This document shows, one piece after another, positions 39,310 to 46,356 of a stretch of 46,356 bases of DNA. How positions within the stretch are numbered: the first letter of the stretch is position 1; each line of letters begins with the position of its first letter. Position numbers and translations under genes: made by a program. Source of the DNA: a virus; the IMG/VR virus record IMGVR_UViG_3300027747_000103, positions 1 through 46,356 of that record; one strand, 5' to 3'. Below the pieces are notes generated by a model. It was not told the DNA's origin and searched no databases. It saw only the letters and a program-made list of their open reading frames with translations.

Positions 39310-39612
39310 TTAAGCAGCGGACTCTTCCTCTTCGGCTTCATCTTCTGCAACTTCTTCGCACTCGTACCAGTCGTCAGACTCTTCGTCATACGCGTACCAA
39401 ACTTCGTTTTCTTCATCGAACCAGTAGGCCACGCCTTCTTCGTCATACACATACTCTTCGTCAGCAAACTCTTCGTCAGCAACCTCATCGCCTTCATCAA
39501 AGTCTTCTAGGCGCTCTACAAAACCCGCAACTGCCACGGCTTTCCACAATGCATCTGTAGAAAACTTAACTTGCTCACCAAAACCAAAATCAATTGTCAG
39601 TGTGAATTCCAT
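39310..39612 (-). CDS. Extremely acidic, aromatic-rich small protein
   Basis: 100 residues, of which about 40 are Asp or Glu and only about 3 Lys or Arg. The first 35 residues look like a small beta/alpha fold; residues 36-100 are acidic with regularly spaced aromatic residues, for example WFDEENEVWYAYDEESDDWY. A large negative surface with aromatic insertions recalls DNA-mimic proteins such as T7 Ocr, but no family can be shown. The start ATG 39612 follows AGAGGT; the frame is open to 39669. It is isolated between two terminators, so it is probably its own short transcript or read from the head operon by leakage. Confidence 0.58.
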   Translation of the reverse strand: MEFTLTIDFGFGEQVKFSTDALWKAVAVAGFVERLEDFDEGDEVADEEFADEEYVYDEEGVAYWFDEENEVWYAYDEESDDWYECEEVAEDEAEEEESAA

Positions 39613-39689
39613 GATATACCTCTGTAAAAATGCCGCAGCACGGCGCTGCAACCACATCCTACGAGCCATTTGTGACAGTTTTTGGGCGT

Positions 39690-39717
39690 AAAAAAGGGCT
39701 CCCGAAGGAGCCCTTTC
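39690..39717 (-). terminator. Intrinsic terminator after the major capsid gene (UUCG loop)
   Basis: Minus strand: GGGCTCC-TTCG-GGAGCCC followed by six T (39696-39713 stem-loop). UUCG is an exceptionally stable tetraloop. It lies 20 bases downstream of the stop codon of the major capsid gene and ends the head operon. Confidence 0.88.
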
Positions 39718-39735
39718 AGCAGGGTTAACCCTAGC

Positions 39736-40647
39736 TTAAGACGCGCCGGGAGAACCGTACATGCCCAGAGGATCAGACCAGCCGAAGCTGTAACGCTCAC
39801 GAGCCTTGTAACGGACATTGCCGGTATCAAAGTCGCCGTCCATGCTGTTAGCCAGCGGAGTACGAACAAAGTGCTTCATGCCGTTTGGAACGTCAGTGGT
39901 CAAATACCAGCCGTTCGTGTCGGTCAAGAAGTGATTGATCGTGTAGCCACCGGGGATCGAACCGTTGTTCTTCAACGCATTGACATCATTGTCAGTGGTG
40001 CCGACGCGGAGTTCGGTTTCCAACAGACGAGTAGCAACGAATTGCAGAGCAGGAGGAACAATCAACTTAGCTGGTTTAGCAGCGATCAACAGGCCACGCT
40101 CATCTGTCCAAGCGGCGATCTGGATAACTGCGTTTTCCAACGAAGTCTCGTTCAGATCGGCTGCAACAGCGGGAGTGTTGCTGTTAGTACCACCGTTAAT
40201 CAGCGGGTGAGAAGCACTGAACAAAGCAACGCCATCGCCGCCGGGGTAAGCCGCCGAGAAGCCATTGTTTAGAACAGCAGCAGCTTTAACCTGCTTGGTG
40301 TACGCCATAGCACGAGCCAACGATTTGGTGTAACGAGCGGACAAGCTGTCATACAGATTGTCTTCGATTGCCTCTTCCGTCAGGGAGAAGCCCAAAGCAA
40401 TGGTTTCGTGGTTGTAGCGTGCAGTCCATGCCTCTTGTGCATTGTCATAAGCGATGGCAGAGCCCTCGTTCTTAACAGGTGCAGCAGAGAAGCCAGACAG
40501 CTTTGTTTCTTCTTCAAAAGAACGCTCAGAGGTTTCAGTTTCATAAATTTCTTTATGTTCTTCACCATAACGGGCGTACTCCAGACCGAACAAAGCATTC
40601 AGGCCGGGGAGCAACTCTTTAAGTAGTTGTGCGCGTGAAATAGCCAT
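39736..40647 (-). CDS. Major capsid protein (HK97-fold)
   Basis: 303 residues. It starts MAISRAQLLKELLPGLNALF, has the N-arm-like YETETSERSFEEE, a central region with ALGFSLTEEAIEDNLYDSL and the DGVALFSASHPLI strand, and a C-terminal PLGMYGSP. The pattern (E-loop-like beta hairpin followed by spine helix and A-domain) matches phage major heads of the Mu-like or HK97-fold group. About 300 residues is typical. A scaffold gene lies two genes upstream. The next-downstream hairpin ends transcription here. Ribosome binding site TAAGGAG contains the stop of the upstream gene. Confidence 0.85.
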   Translation of the reverse strand: MAISRAQLLKELLPGLNALFGLEYARYGEEHKEIYETETSERSFEEETKLSGFSAAPVKNEGSAIAYDNAQEAWTARYNHETIALGFSLTEEAIEDNLYDSLSARYTKSLARAMAYTKQVKAAAVLNNGFSAAYPGGDGVALFSASHPLINGGTNSNTPAVAADLNETSLENAVIQIAAWTDERGLLIAAKPAKLIVPPALQFVATRLLETELRVGTTDNDVNALKNNGSIPGGYTINHFLTDTNGWYLTTDVPNGMKHFVRTPLANSMDGDFDTGNVRYKARERYSFGWSDPLGMYGSPGAS

Positions 40648-40660
40648 TTTGAGTTACTCC

Positions 40661-41488
40661 TTATGCTACGTAGTAGCGATGAGCGCCGAAGTTGAACTTA
40701 ACCAACACTTCGGGACTTTGAACCAACACAACGGTGCCAGCAACTGCGGTAGTAACCGAAGTAATGGTCAGAGTCGTGCTACCAGTGGTAGTTACAGTCG
40801 ATGCAGAACTTAGCGTAGAGCCAGTAAATTGCAGTTGACCATTTACCAAGTTAAACACATCAGTACCAACAGGCAGATACTGTCCAACAGTCAGGCCAGA
40901 TACAACAACCGAAGTTGCCGAAGCAGCGCCGCCAGACACATAGGTGCAGGAAGTGCTGATTTGGGTATCAGGAACCAGATTGAGGACACGGAAACCACCG
41001 CCAGAAGTCGTAGCCGAAGCTGCAACAACAGCGCCTGCACCGTTACCAGTGGAAGCAGAACCGGTCAGGGTATTACCAGCCATGTTCACGCCAACCAGAA
41101 TCGACGAGGCCGATCCAATGGTAGTAGCAGAAGCGCCAGTAGTAACCGCACAACGGATTACTTGGTCAGGATCATCGCCAACGATTGCAGTGATATCGCC
41201 AGCAGTCACGCTACCGGGATAATACTGTGAGTATTGACGTTGCTTGGTCGTTGGATTGGTGTAATAGCAGCCCAAAAACACACCAACAGTAGTATTGGTA
41301 GTGCTAACAGGGTAAGTTGCAATTACAACATAACCAGCCGACAGGGTGACTAAATCACCATAGTACAAAGCGGTTCCGTAGTTGTACTGGACAGGAAGAT
41401 TCCGAGTTGATCCAGCAAACACTTGACCGCCAATTAGGTTTACAGGTTTATACCCGTAAGCCGCCGAGACAGTAGGATAAGCAGCCAT
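40661..41488 (-). CDS. Putative capsid-associated structural protein
   Basis: 275 residues, Thr/Ser/Gly/Val-rich beta-type. The N-terminus holds aromatic Tyr and Pro-rich segments (TVSAAYGYKPVNLIGGQVF) and the rest has alternating strands, ending in VKFNFGAHRYYVA. Located between the 149-residue protein and the major capsid gene; decoration or minor head protein is likely, but no family is certain. Confidence 0.62.
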   Translation of the reverse strand: MAAYPTVSAAYGYKPVNLIGGQVFAGSTRNLPVQYNYGTALYYGDLVTLSAGYVVIATYPVSTTNTTVGVFLGCYYTNPTTKQRQYSQYYPGSVTAGDITAIVGDDPDQVIRCAVTTGASATTIGSASSILVGVNMAGNTLTGSASTGNGAGAVVAASATTSGGGFRVLNLVPDTQISTSCTYVSGGAASATSVVVSGLTVGQYLPVGTDVFNLVNGQLQFTGSTLSSASTVTTTGSTTLTITSVTTAVAGTVVLVQSPEVLVKFNFGAHRYYVA

Positions 41489-41507
41489 TTAAGGACTCCT
41501 AAGAAAA

Positions 41508-41957
41508 TTAAACACCTTTACCAAAGCTGCTCGAAGATTTGCTCTCTTTAAAGAGCGGCATCCGCGCATCGCTTTGACGCATAAAATTGTTATCTACTGC
41601 ATCCGTCTGAGCCTGTGTTTGTTTTGCAAAGAACGCGTTCCGTTGCGCAACAAAATCAGTTGGAGTTTTGCAGAGTAGCAATCCACCAATCTCAATATTC
41701 TCTTTAAAGCGACTATTGGGATCAGCTAACAGTCTAAATTGTGGTTGCTCTTCGATTGGAACAGGCTCCCAGCCCTCACGTATTTTGGACGAAAGGTTGC
41801 GCGGGTCTGCCACGTTATATGTCGAGACGCGAATCCAACGATATGCATACCCAACCTCTTTGTATGGTTCGGGAAGCAATTCAGGTTGCTGCCACTGCTT
41901 AGGCCGCTCCTGTATCGTTCTTGTTTCTAACTCACGAGTAAGTCTATTTTCAGCCAT
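41508..41957 (-). CDS. Conserved protein of the head module, unknown function
   Basis: 149 residues. It is polar and helical at the start (RELETRTIQERPKQWQQPE), then has YRWIRVSTYNVADP and a helical, charged end with NAFFAKQTQAQTDAVDN. Its start overlaps the scaffold stop by 8 bases, so the two are translated together. A role in head assembly is inferred from place only. Confidence 0.62.
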   Translation of the reverse strand: MAENRLTRELETRTIQERPKQWQQPELLPEPYKEVGYAYRWIRVSTYNVADPRNLSSKIREGWEPVPIEEQPQFRLLADPNSRFKENIEIGGLLLCKTPTDFVAQRNAFFAKQTQAQTDAVDNNFMRQSDARMPLFKESKSSSSFGKGV

Positions 41958-42909
41958 TTTGGGCCTCCACCTTAAGGAATTCTTTCACGTACTGTTCGGG
42001 GGTAATCCCTAGTTTCTTAATCGTATTCATCTGGCTCTGCTTAAGTTTGACCTTTGTGGGGGCCGTACTACGCGTTGCCGAAGCTACTACTGTACTCGGT
42101 CTTATCCGAGTATTTTGCTGCCTTTGTTCTTGCTGTTCCTCAAAATTCTCGGGGAACCTGCGACGCATTGTTTTGTCTAATGTATCGTAATATTCATCAG
42201 AACCAACTACAACCCCATTACGCTTTAGCTTTTCGTGTAAGCCTAGCGCGGAAGCCGTCATTTCCTCGTCCTGACCAAACCATAAATTGCGCTCTTGCCA
42301 CGCATTTGCCCGGTTATCTGGTCGAACAGTAGGTTGTTGATACTGCTGTTGGACGGGTTGTACACTATTTTCAGGCTCTTGTAAAGAGGGCATCCTAAAG
42401 TTTTGTGCTTGCATTACCCGCATATTTGCCTGCTGCATGGCTTGCTGGGCGTCGATAATTTTATCGGTATCCCCGGCGTCGTAGGCTTCTTTATAAGCCC
42501 GCTTAGCCATTTCAAGCTCCATGCCCGCTGCATGTTGTACGGTTGTTACATATTCCTTTTCCCCAGTGGTCAGGATACCTTTAATACGCTTGTTCTCTTC
42601 CAATAGGCGTTGTGCAAAGGTAATAGCCTCCTGTTGCTCTCGCACGGCTGCTTCTTTTTCCCGACGCTCATCATGCCAAACCTTGCGCATTTGCTTAAGT
42701 TTGGTCTTGACGTTATCGTCATACTGGTCAAGTTCGTCTTTTTCTAGTTCCTCAACCAGAGGTCTTGGTAGGGGTTGCCGACCACGATCTGGTTCTGGGG
42801 TATCGTCCTCAATCTCAATCTCAATATCTGGACGTTCTTTATCTAAGGGTTTACCCTTATTCTCCTGAACTTCATCAGGAAATTTAAATTCAGTTTCTTC
42901 AAAAGGCAT
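41950..42909 (-). CDS. Scaffolding protein for head assembly
   Basis: 319 residues, almost all helical and very charged. The N-terminal 60 residues are acidic; a long coiled coil follows (about 65-150) with REKEAAVREQQEAITFAQRL; the C-terminus is basic and ends with a helix around NTIKKLGITPEQYVKEFLKV, typical of scaffold ends that touch the capsid. Such proteins guide coat-protein assembly and leave the mature head. It is placed between the GroES-like gene and the major capsid gene, the usual place. I see no protease gene, so it is probably recycled rather than cut. Confidence 0.72.
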   Translation of the reverse strand: MPFEETEFKFPDEVQENKGKPLDKERPDIEIEIEDDTPEPDRGRQPLPRPLVEELEKDELDQYDDNVKTKLKQMRKVWHDERREKEAAVREQQEAITFAQRLLEENKRIKGILTTGEKEYVTTVQHAAGMELEMAKRAYKEAYDAGDTDKIIDAQQAMQQANMRVMQAQNFRMPSLQEPENSVQPVQQQYQQPTVRPDNRANAWQERNLWFGQDEEMTASALGLHEKLKRNGVVVGSDEYYDTLDKTMRRRFPENFEEQQEQRQQNTRIRPSTVVASATRSTAPTKVKLKQSQMNTIKKLGITPEQYVKEFLKVEAQNG

Positions 42910-42920
42910 TTTGTACTCCT

Positions 42921-43340
42921 TTATTTACGGCGGATGCCACGAGGGTCATCAACAACACCTTCTACGGTATCGTCATTAATGATGCGAAATTCCCGACCAT
43001 GTATAACCAGACGTGAGCCTGCATGGGGGCGGATAAGAACAAAGTCCCCGGGTTTACACCACGGGCCGGATGGGAACCGTTTATCGTCCTTGTAGCAATC
43101 TGGCCCCATATCTACAACAAATAGGACGGTTGTGAGCGTCTCTTCGTTGCGTAAAGTTTCGTCAGCTTTAATTAGACCAGTGCCTTCATACTCTTTGTCC
43201 ACTTCTGGGATGGCACAAAGTATCCGATAGCCAGATGGCCTTGGTAATTGCTTACCTTTCTCCTCCATAGTTGATTCCCAGTTGTAGTTTCCTACTACTT
43301 GGGGGTTATTAGGGTTTGTACCTAATAGGATTTCAGTCAT
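42921..43340 (-). CDS. GroES-like co-chaperonin (Cpn10)
   Basis: 139 residues. From about residue 35 it follows the GroES pattern: PSGYRILCAIPEVDKEYEGT, the mobile-loop-like GLIKADETLRNEE, then VLFVVDMGPDCY and KPGDFVLIRPHAGSRLVI, ending in a beta strand with a conserved loop before VDDPRG. The N-terminal 33 residues are extra. Phage GroES-like proteins (T4 gp31, RB49 CocO) replace host GroES to fold the major capsid protein. No GroEL gene is visible. It overlaps the previous gene by 8 bases and sits between portal and scaffold, as fits a head-folding role. Confidence 0.75.
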   Translation of the reverse strand: MTEILLGTNPNNPQVVGNYNWESTMEEKGKQLPRPSGYRILCAIPEVDKEYEGTGLIKADETLRNEETLTTVLFVVDMGPDCYKDDKRFPSGPWCKPGDFVLIRPHAGSRLVIHGREFRIINDDTVEGVVDDPRGIRRK

Positions 43341-43521
43341 CAGCAAACTCCAGTTTTTGTTGCAGGTCTAATGCGTAACCACGTGCGATGAGCAGACCCT
43401 TAATCTCACCACAAATGCCCTTGTACTCCTCAAAAGTATTTACCCTTCCGGTGGATAAGTACTCTTTGAGGTCGGTTATCTTCTCGTCGGTTTGTTCGAC
43501 AAATACTTCAAACGCGTTCAC
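43333..43521 (-). CDS. Small head-module protein, unknown function
   Basis: 62 residues, helical and acidic (TDEKITDLKEYLSTGRVNTF then GICGEIKGLLIARGYALDLQ). It starts with GTG, which overlaps the portal stop as GTGA, and its stop overlaps the GroES-like start by 8 bases. Small helical proteins in this place occur between portal and chaperone or scaffold genes of other phages. Function unknown. Confidence 0.62.
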   Translation of the reverse strand: MNAFEVFVEQTDEKITDLKEYLSTGRVNTFEEYKGICGEIKGLLIARGYALDLQQKLEFADD

Positions 43522-46073
43522 TCTTCACCTCCTGTTGGTTTAGGGCGGTTCATTCCCTGCAAGGTAGTTTGTAAGCCCCTATGCAGTAAATCTTTCTCTT
43601 GGGTATTGCCAGTGTGGTGTTGGTTTGACATGTGTTTGAGCACATCTAACCCCATGTCCATCATGTGCTTGGACTTGTCATTCTTCATCTGAGCCGCCGC
43701 TTTAATGGCATCGACCTTTATGCGCTGCTCATCAAGCTGGTGCTGGCCCATTGCCTTCATGCCATCTATCTGCTGCTGCGCTTTCTTAAGCTCCAACTCA
43801 GCCTGATCCTTCTGGGCCTTGCGTTGCTGCTCGGCCTGCTTAATCTGCAACTCCTGCTGCTGCATCTGCACCAACGGGTCTTGGGCTTGTTGCTGAGCCT
43901 GCTTCTGAGCTTGCTCGCCTTGGTTCTGCTGCAACAGCCGCTGCGCTGCTTGCGCCAGCATGGGAGCCAACCGCGCTTCAACTTGCGGATCCATAACAGA
44001 ATCTTCACCCGACTCGTCTTGCTGCGGAGGCAGGGACATGCCAAGCTGCTGCTCAATCTGACGGCGATACTCAAAGCCCAAGTGCTCGTTGACGTGCGCC
44101 ATCATTGCCGCTTGTAGCTGCGGAGCTTGTGGATTACCCTGTAATAGCGACATGATCTTGGGGTCTTGCATCGCCGACATGTGAACCATGATGTGCGACT
44201 GGTGGTCTTGGTACAGGAACGCTTTGACAGGTTTGCCCATCAGCACGTTCTGGTTCTCGGACACTGGGTCTGTCGGCCTCTGATCCTCATCCATAGGAAC
44301 AAGTTTGGCTGCGTCTTTAATGCCCAGCACGTCTAACATCTGGCGATGTAGTAGGGGCATGTTGTACAACTGAGGAGACTGCTGAGCCAACTGCATTACT
44401 GCTTGGTACTGCACAATCTTCTGAGCCATAGTGGCAGCGTTGGGGTCGCTTACCGGGATGACGTTCACATTGTCGTAGTCACTCTTCTTGGCTTTGCGGG
44501 AGCCTTCTTCTGGCTCGTAGTCGTAGTCCTCGGGCGTGTAGGCCGCGATGATGTTCTTAAGTAGACCCAACTCCTGCTTCATGGAGTAGTGGATGCGCGC
44601 CTGTACCGCGCTCATTACTTTAAGCGTGCGCTCTAGGATAGCCAGCGTTGTTCCCACTGGGGAGTTAGCCGACATGTCGCTGATCTGTAGGTCAGCCGTA
44701 TTAGCAAAGCGTCGTCCCTCATCTACGATCTGACCAAGCAGTGCCATCAGAACTTGGCTTGGCTCTTTGTACGGCAAGGGTAGCAGGTTGTCCTTGATGG
44801 TTCCACTTGGCACATCCACATCGCGCCACTCTCCGGGGGAGATCGGTGTATCGTCACCCTTAACCCGTAGCCCACGAGACTTAAAGCCCCCGGGCAGGTT
44901 GCTCAGAGTACCAGCATCGACAAGCTGACGAATAAGAGAAGTGCCTGACTTAGCAAAGGCGCCCACCAGATGGATAAGGCCAAAACAATAGAAGCCAAAG
45001 CCCGGCACGTAGCCGTAATGGACGAAGTGCTGTCGCTTCTGATGTGTATCATCTTCTTCCTCCCAGTTGCGGCGGATTGCCAATACTTTGCTGGAGCCTT
45101 TCTCAATAGTAACAATATACGGCAGCTTGATGCCCGTCTTTTTGCCTTTCTTATTAGTATGCTCATAGCCTTTAAGGTCGAGGTCTACGTTCATCTCCAA
45201 CAGCTTGAACCGATTGTCCGAGGTAGCCCGAAAGCCCATCTGCTCGGCAATCTTCTTCTCAACCTCATCAAGCGTATTGTTGGGCTCACCCAAGTCCACA
45301 TCTATATAGAAGCCAGCGATCTGTAGGCGGCGTAGCTCGTTCTCGGTCTTGCGCATCACGTGGGTCACACGCTCAGCAGCTTCCAAGTTACTCGCGCCAT
45401 AAGGCACAACGAGGTCTTCCGCCGGGACAAAGACGGACACTTGCCTATCTAGGTGGGGGTCAAAGTACACCTTCTTGAACGCATTGCCCGACAGACCCAA
45501 GCCCCATAGCATGCGCTCATGCTCAGGCCGGTACTCCTTCATTACATCGGTCAACTGGTAGTTCATGTCGTCTTGGACACGAATGGAAGCGGCCTTCTTA
45601 TCAGGAGTTTCTTTACCAATGATCTGGGTCTTGACTGGCCCCATTGCTGGGAACGTAGCCATCATGGTCTCTGCTTGGAACTTGACCAAGGCTTCTGACA
45701 GGAGTGGGTGGTACACCCCGCAAGCTCCCTCCCAAGGCTCGGAGCGCTCCTCAATCTTCATACCCAGCAACTCAAGACCGTCTACATAGGTCTGCATCCA
45801 GTCTTTGCGGCTACCAATGTCATCATCGTAGTCACCGATAAGCTCACTTGCCAAGGACTCCAACTCGTCCTCATCCACATACTCAGCAAGGTTAGCGTTG
45901 AAATCTTCATCCGATTTTTTGCCCGGGTTGATCTCAATCTCCATACCGTCGATCCCAATATTTACGGACTCGGGGTCTTCAATCTCAATCTCGATAGGGG
46001 GAGACGCTTCATCCATTGCCGCCAGACTATCCAAGCCTTGCGGTGCAGCGTACAGTGATTTCTCAATAGCCAT
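43518..46073 (-). CDS. Portal protein
   Basis: 851 residues. After a charged N-terminal tail (1-70), the body has the portal layout: LASELIGDYDDDIGSRKDWM, YHPLLSEALVKFQAETM, a wing region with RKTENELRRLQIAGFY, and a helical crown with GLSGNAFKKVYFDPHLDR. The last 220 residues are a long Gln/Lys coiled-coil tail with QQQELQIKQAEQQRK. Length and the N-terminal pattern fit the P22/podovirus-type portals. It forms the ring through which DNA is packed and leaves. The TAA stop of the terminase is part of its ribosome binding site TAAGGA. Confidence 0.87.
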   Translation of the reverse strand: MAIEKSLYAAPQGLDSLAAMDEASPPIEIEIEDPESVNIGIDGMEIEINPGKKSDEDFNANLAEYVDEDELESLASELIGDYDDDIGSRKDWMQTYVDGLELLGMKIEERSEPWEGACGVYHPLLSEALVKFQAETMMATFPAMGPVKTQIIGKETPDKKAASIRVQDDMNYQLTDVMKEYRPEHERMLWGLGLSGNAFKKVYFDPHLDRQVSVFVPAEDLVVPYGASNLEAAERVTHVMRKTENELRRLQIAGFYIDVDLGEPNNTLDEVEKKIAEQMGFRATSDNRFKLLEMNVDLDLKGYEHTNKKGKKTGIKLPYIVTIEKGSSKVLAIRRNWEEEDDTHQKRQHFVHYGYVPGFGFYCFGLIHLVGAFAKSGTSLIRQLVDAGTLSNLPGGFKSRGLRVKGDDTPISPGEWRDVDVPSGTIKDNLLPLPYKEPSQVLMALLGQIVDEGRRFANTADLQISDMSANSPVGTTLAILERTLKVMSAVQARIHYSMKQELGLLKNIIAAYTPEDYDYEPEEGSRKAKKSDYDNVNVIPVSDPNAATMAQKIVQYQAVMQLAQQSPQLYNMPLLHRQMLDVLGIKDAAKLVPMDEDQRPTDPVSENQNVLMGKPVKAFLYQDHQSHIMVHMSAMQDPKIMSLLQGNPQAPQLQAAMMAHVNEHLGFEYRRQIEQQLGMSLPPQQDESGEDSVMDPQVEARLAPMLAQAAQRLLQQNQGEQAQKQAQQQAQDPLVQMQQQELQIKQAEQQRKAQKDQAELELKKAQQQIDGMKAMGQHQLDEQRIKVDAIKAAAQMKNDKSKHMMDMGLDVLKHMSNQHHTGNTQEKDLLHRGLQTTLQGMNRPKPTGGEE

Positions 46074-46082
46074 GATCTGTCC

Positions 46083-46356
46083 TTAGTAATATGGTACTTT
46101 TCTACGAAACTCCCGTGGCTCATCTTCCTCATCAGAACCCAATCTGATAAAGCCACCACGGCGGTATCTCATTAATGCTTGGCTCATCGAGTCTACCAAG
46201 TCATCGTGCTCCCCTGATGGGAAACTTGCTACCTCTTCAACCAGTTCCTCTGCCCAATTCGTATTAGGCACCCAGACCCGGCCCGATGCGAATATATCAG
46301 CCACTGAGTTAAGACGCGCAATTTTATCGTTCCCTTTGGATGGCGAGAACTCTTGC
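46083..46356 (-). CDS. Terminase large subunit, C-terminal end (partial)
   Basis: The gene continues past the right edge; only the last 90 residues are seen. They match the C-terminal part of the RNase H-like nuclease domain of TerL: KGNDKIARLNSVADIFASGR, then the strand VWVPNTNWAEELVEE, the catalytic-site-like SFPSGEHDDLVDSMSQAL with the acidic pair HDD...D, and a basic tail. The ATPase part lies outside. TerL cuts and packages phage DNA with the portal. No start is visible in the window. Confidence 0.85.
   Translation of the reverse strand, partial: QEFSPSKGNDKIARLNSVADIFASGRVWVPNTNWAEELVEEVASFPSGEHDDLVDSMSQALMRYRRGGFIRLGSDEEDEPREFRRKVPYY

Noticed and set aside
1-46356. tRNA genes
   Set aside because: No cloverleaf pattern noticed in the few non-coding gaps; a dedicated scan was not possible.

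Overview
The window looks like most of a tailed double-stranded DNA bacteriophage genome (Caudoviricetes), probably infecting a Gram-negative host. The evidence is a phage-type portal, the C-terminal end of a large terminase, an HK97-like major capsid protein, a scaffold, tail fibres with an S74 chaperone, a GH108 endolysin and a three-helix-type holin. I see no tail sheath, tail-tube/tape-measure pair or baseplate. Connector-like proteins, a putative tail-nozzle protein and very large ejection-type proteins favour a short-tailed (podovirus-like) particle; this is inference. I see no integrase, tRNA, CRISPR array, DNA polymerase, phage RNA polymerase or small terminase in the window.

Layout. 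(1) Bases 1-6719, plus strand: an early/replication operon. It has a consensus sigma70-type promoter, a ~210-base structured leader, a small protein, an SNF2-like helicase, a conserved phage protein of unknown function, a four-cysteine acidic-tailed candidate ssDNA-binding protein, a small HTH protein, a primase-helicase fusion and a small protein. A second sigma70-like promoter overlaps the helicase stop codon. (2) Bases 6716-38808, minus strand: late genes read right to left. In transcription order these are two exposed-surface or decoration-type proteins, a dense cluster of small basic proteins, two connector-like proteins, tail fibres and fibre accessories, the lysis cassette, the putative tail nozzle, and then Gly-rich, repeat-rich and giant proteins interpreted as an ejection module. 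(3) Bases 38809-39735: a regulatory island with a minus-strand promoter and leader hairpin, a plus-strand HNH endonuclease gene, an extremely acidic small protein and two good intrinsic terminators. (4) Bases 39736-46356, minus strand: head module (terminase end, portal, small protein, GroES-like co-chaperonin, scaffold, structural proteins, major capsid protein).

The plus and minus blocks converge at 6716-6719, where the two stop codons sit inside a 16-bp perfect palindrome. Genes are packed very tightly. Many neighbours overlap by 1, 4 or 8 bases, and at least eight late gene pairs use the upstream stop codon TAA as the first bases of the next Shine-Dalgarno (TAAGGA). The promoters look like host sigma70 promoters.

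Most unusual items: the heptad glycine-repeat protein and its ejection-module neighbours; short C-terminal tags shared among neighbouring small proteins; a phage GroES-like protein between portal and scaffold; a fibre that ends exactly where its partner's S74 chaperone begins; an HNH gene whose 3' end carries the terminator of the opposite-strand gene; and competing helices in the early leader. No gene-free stretch exceeds 300 bases; the longest is 1-275, described as promoter plus leader.
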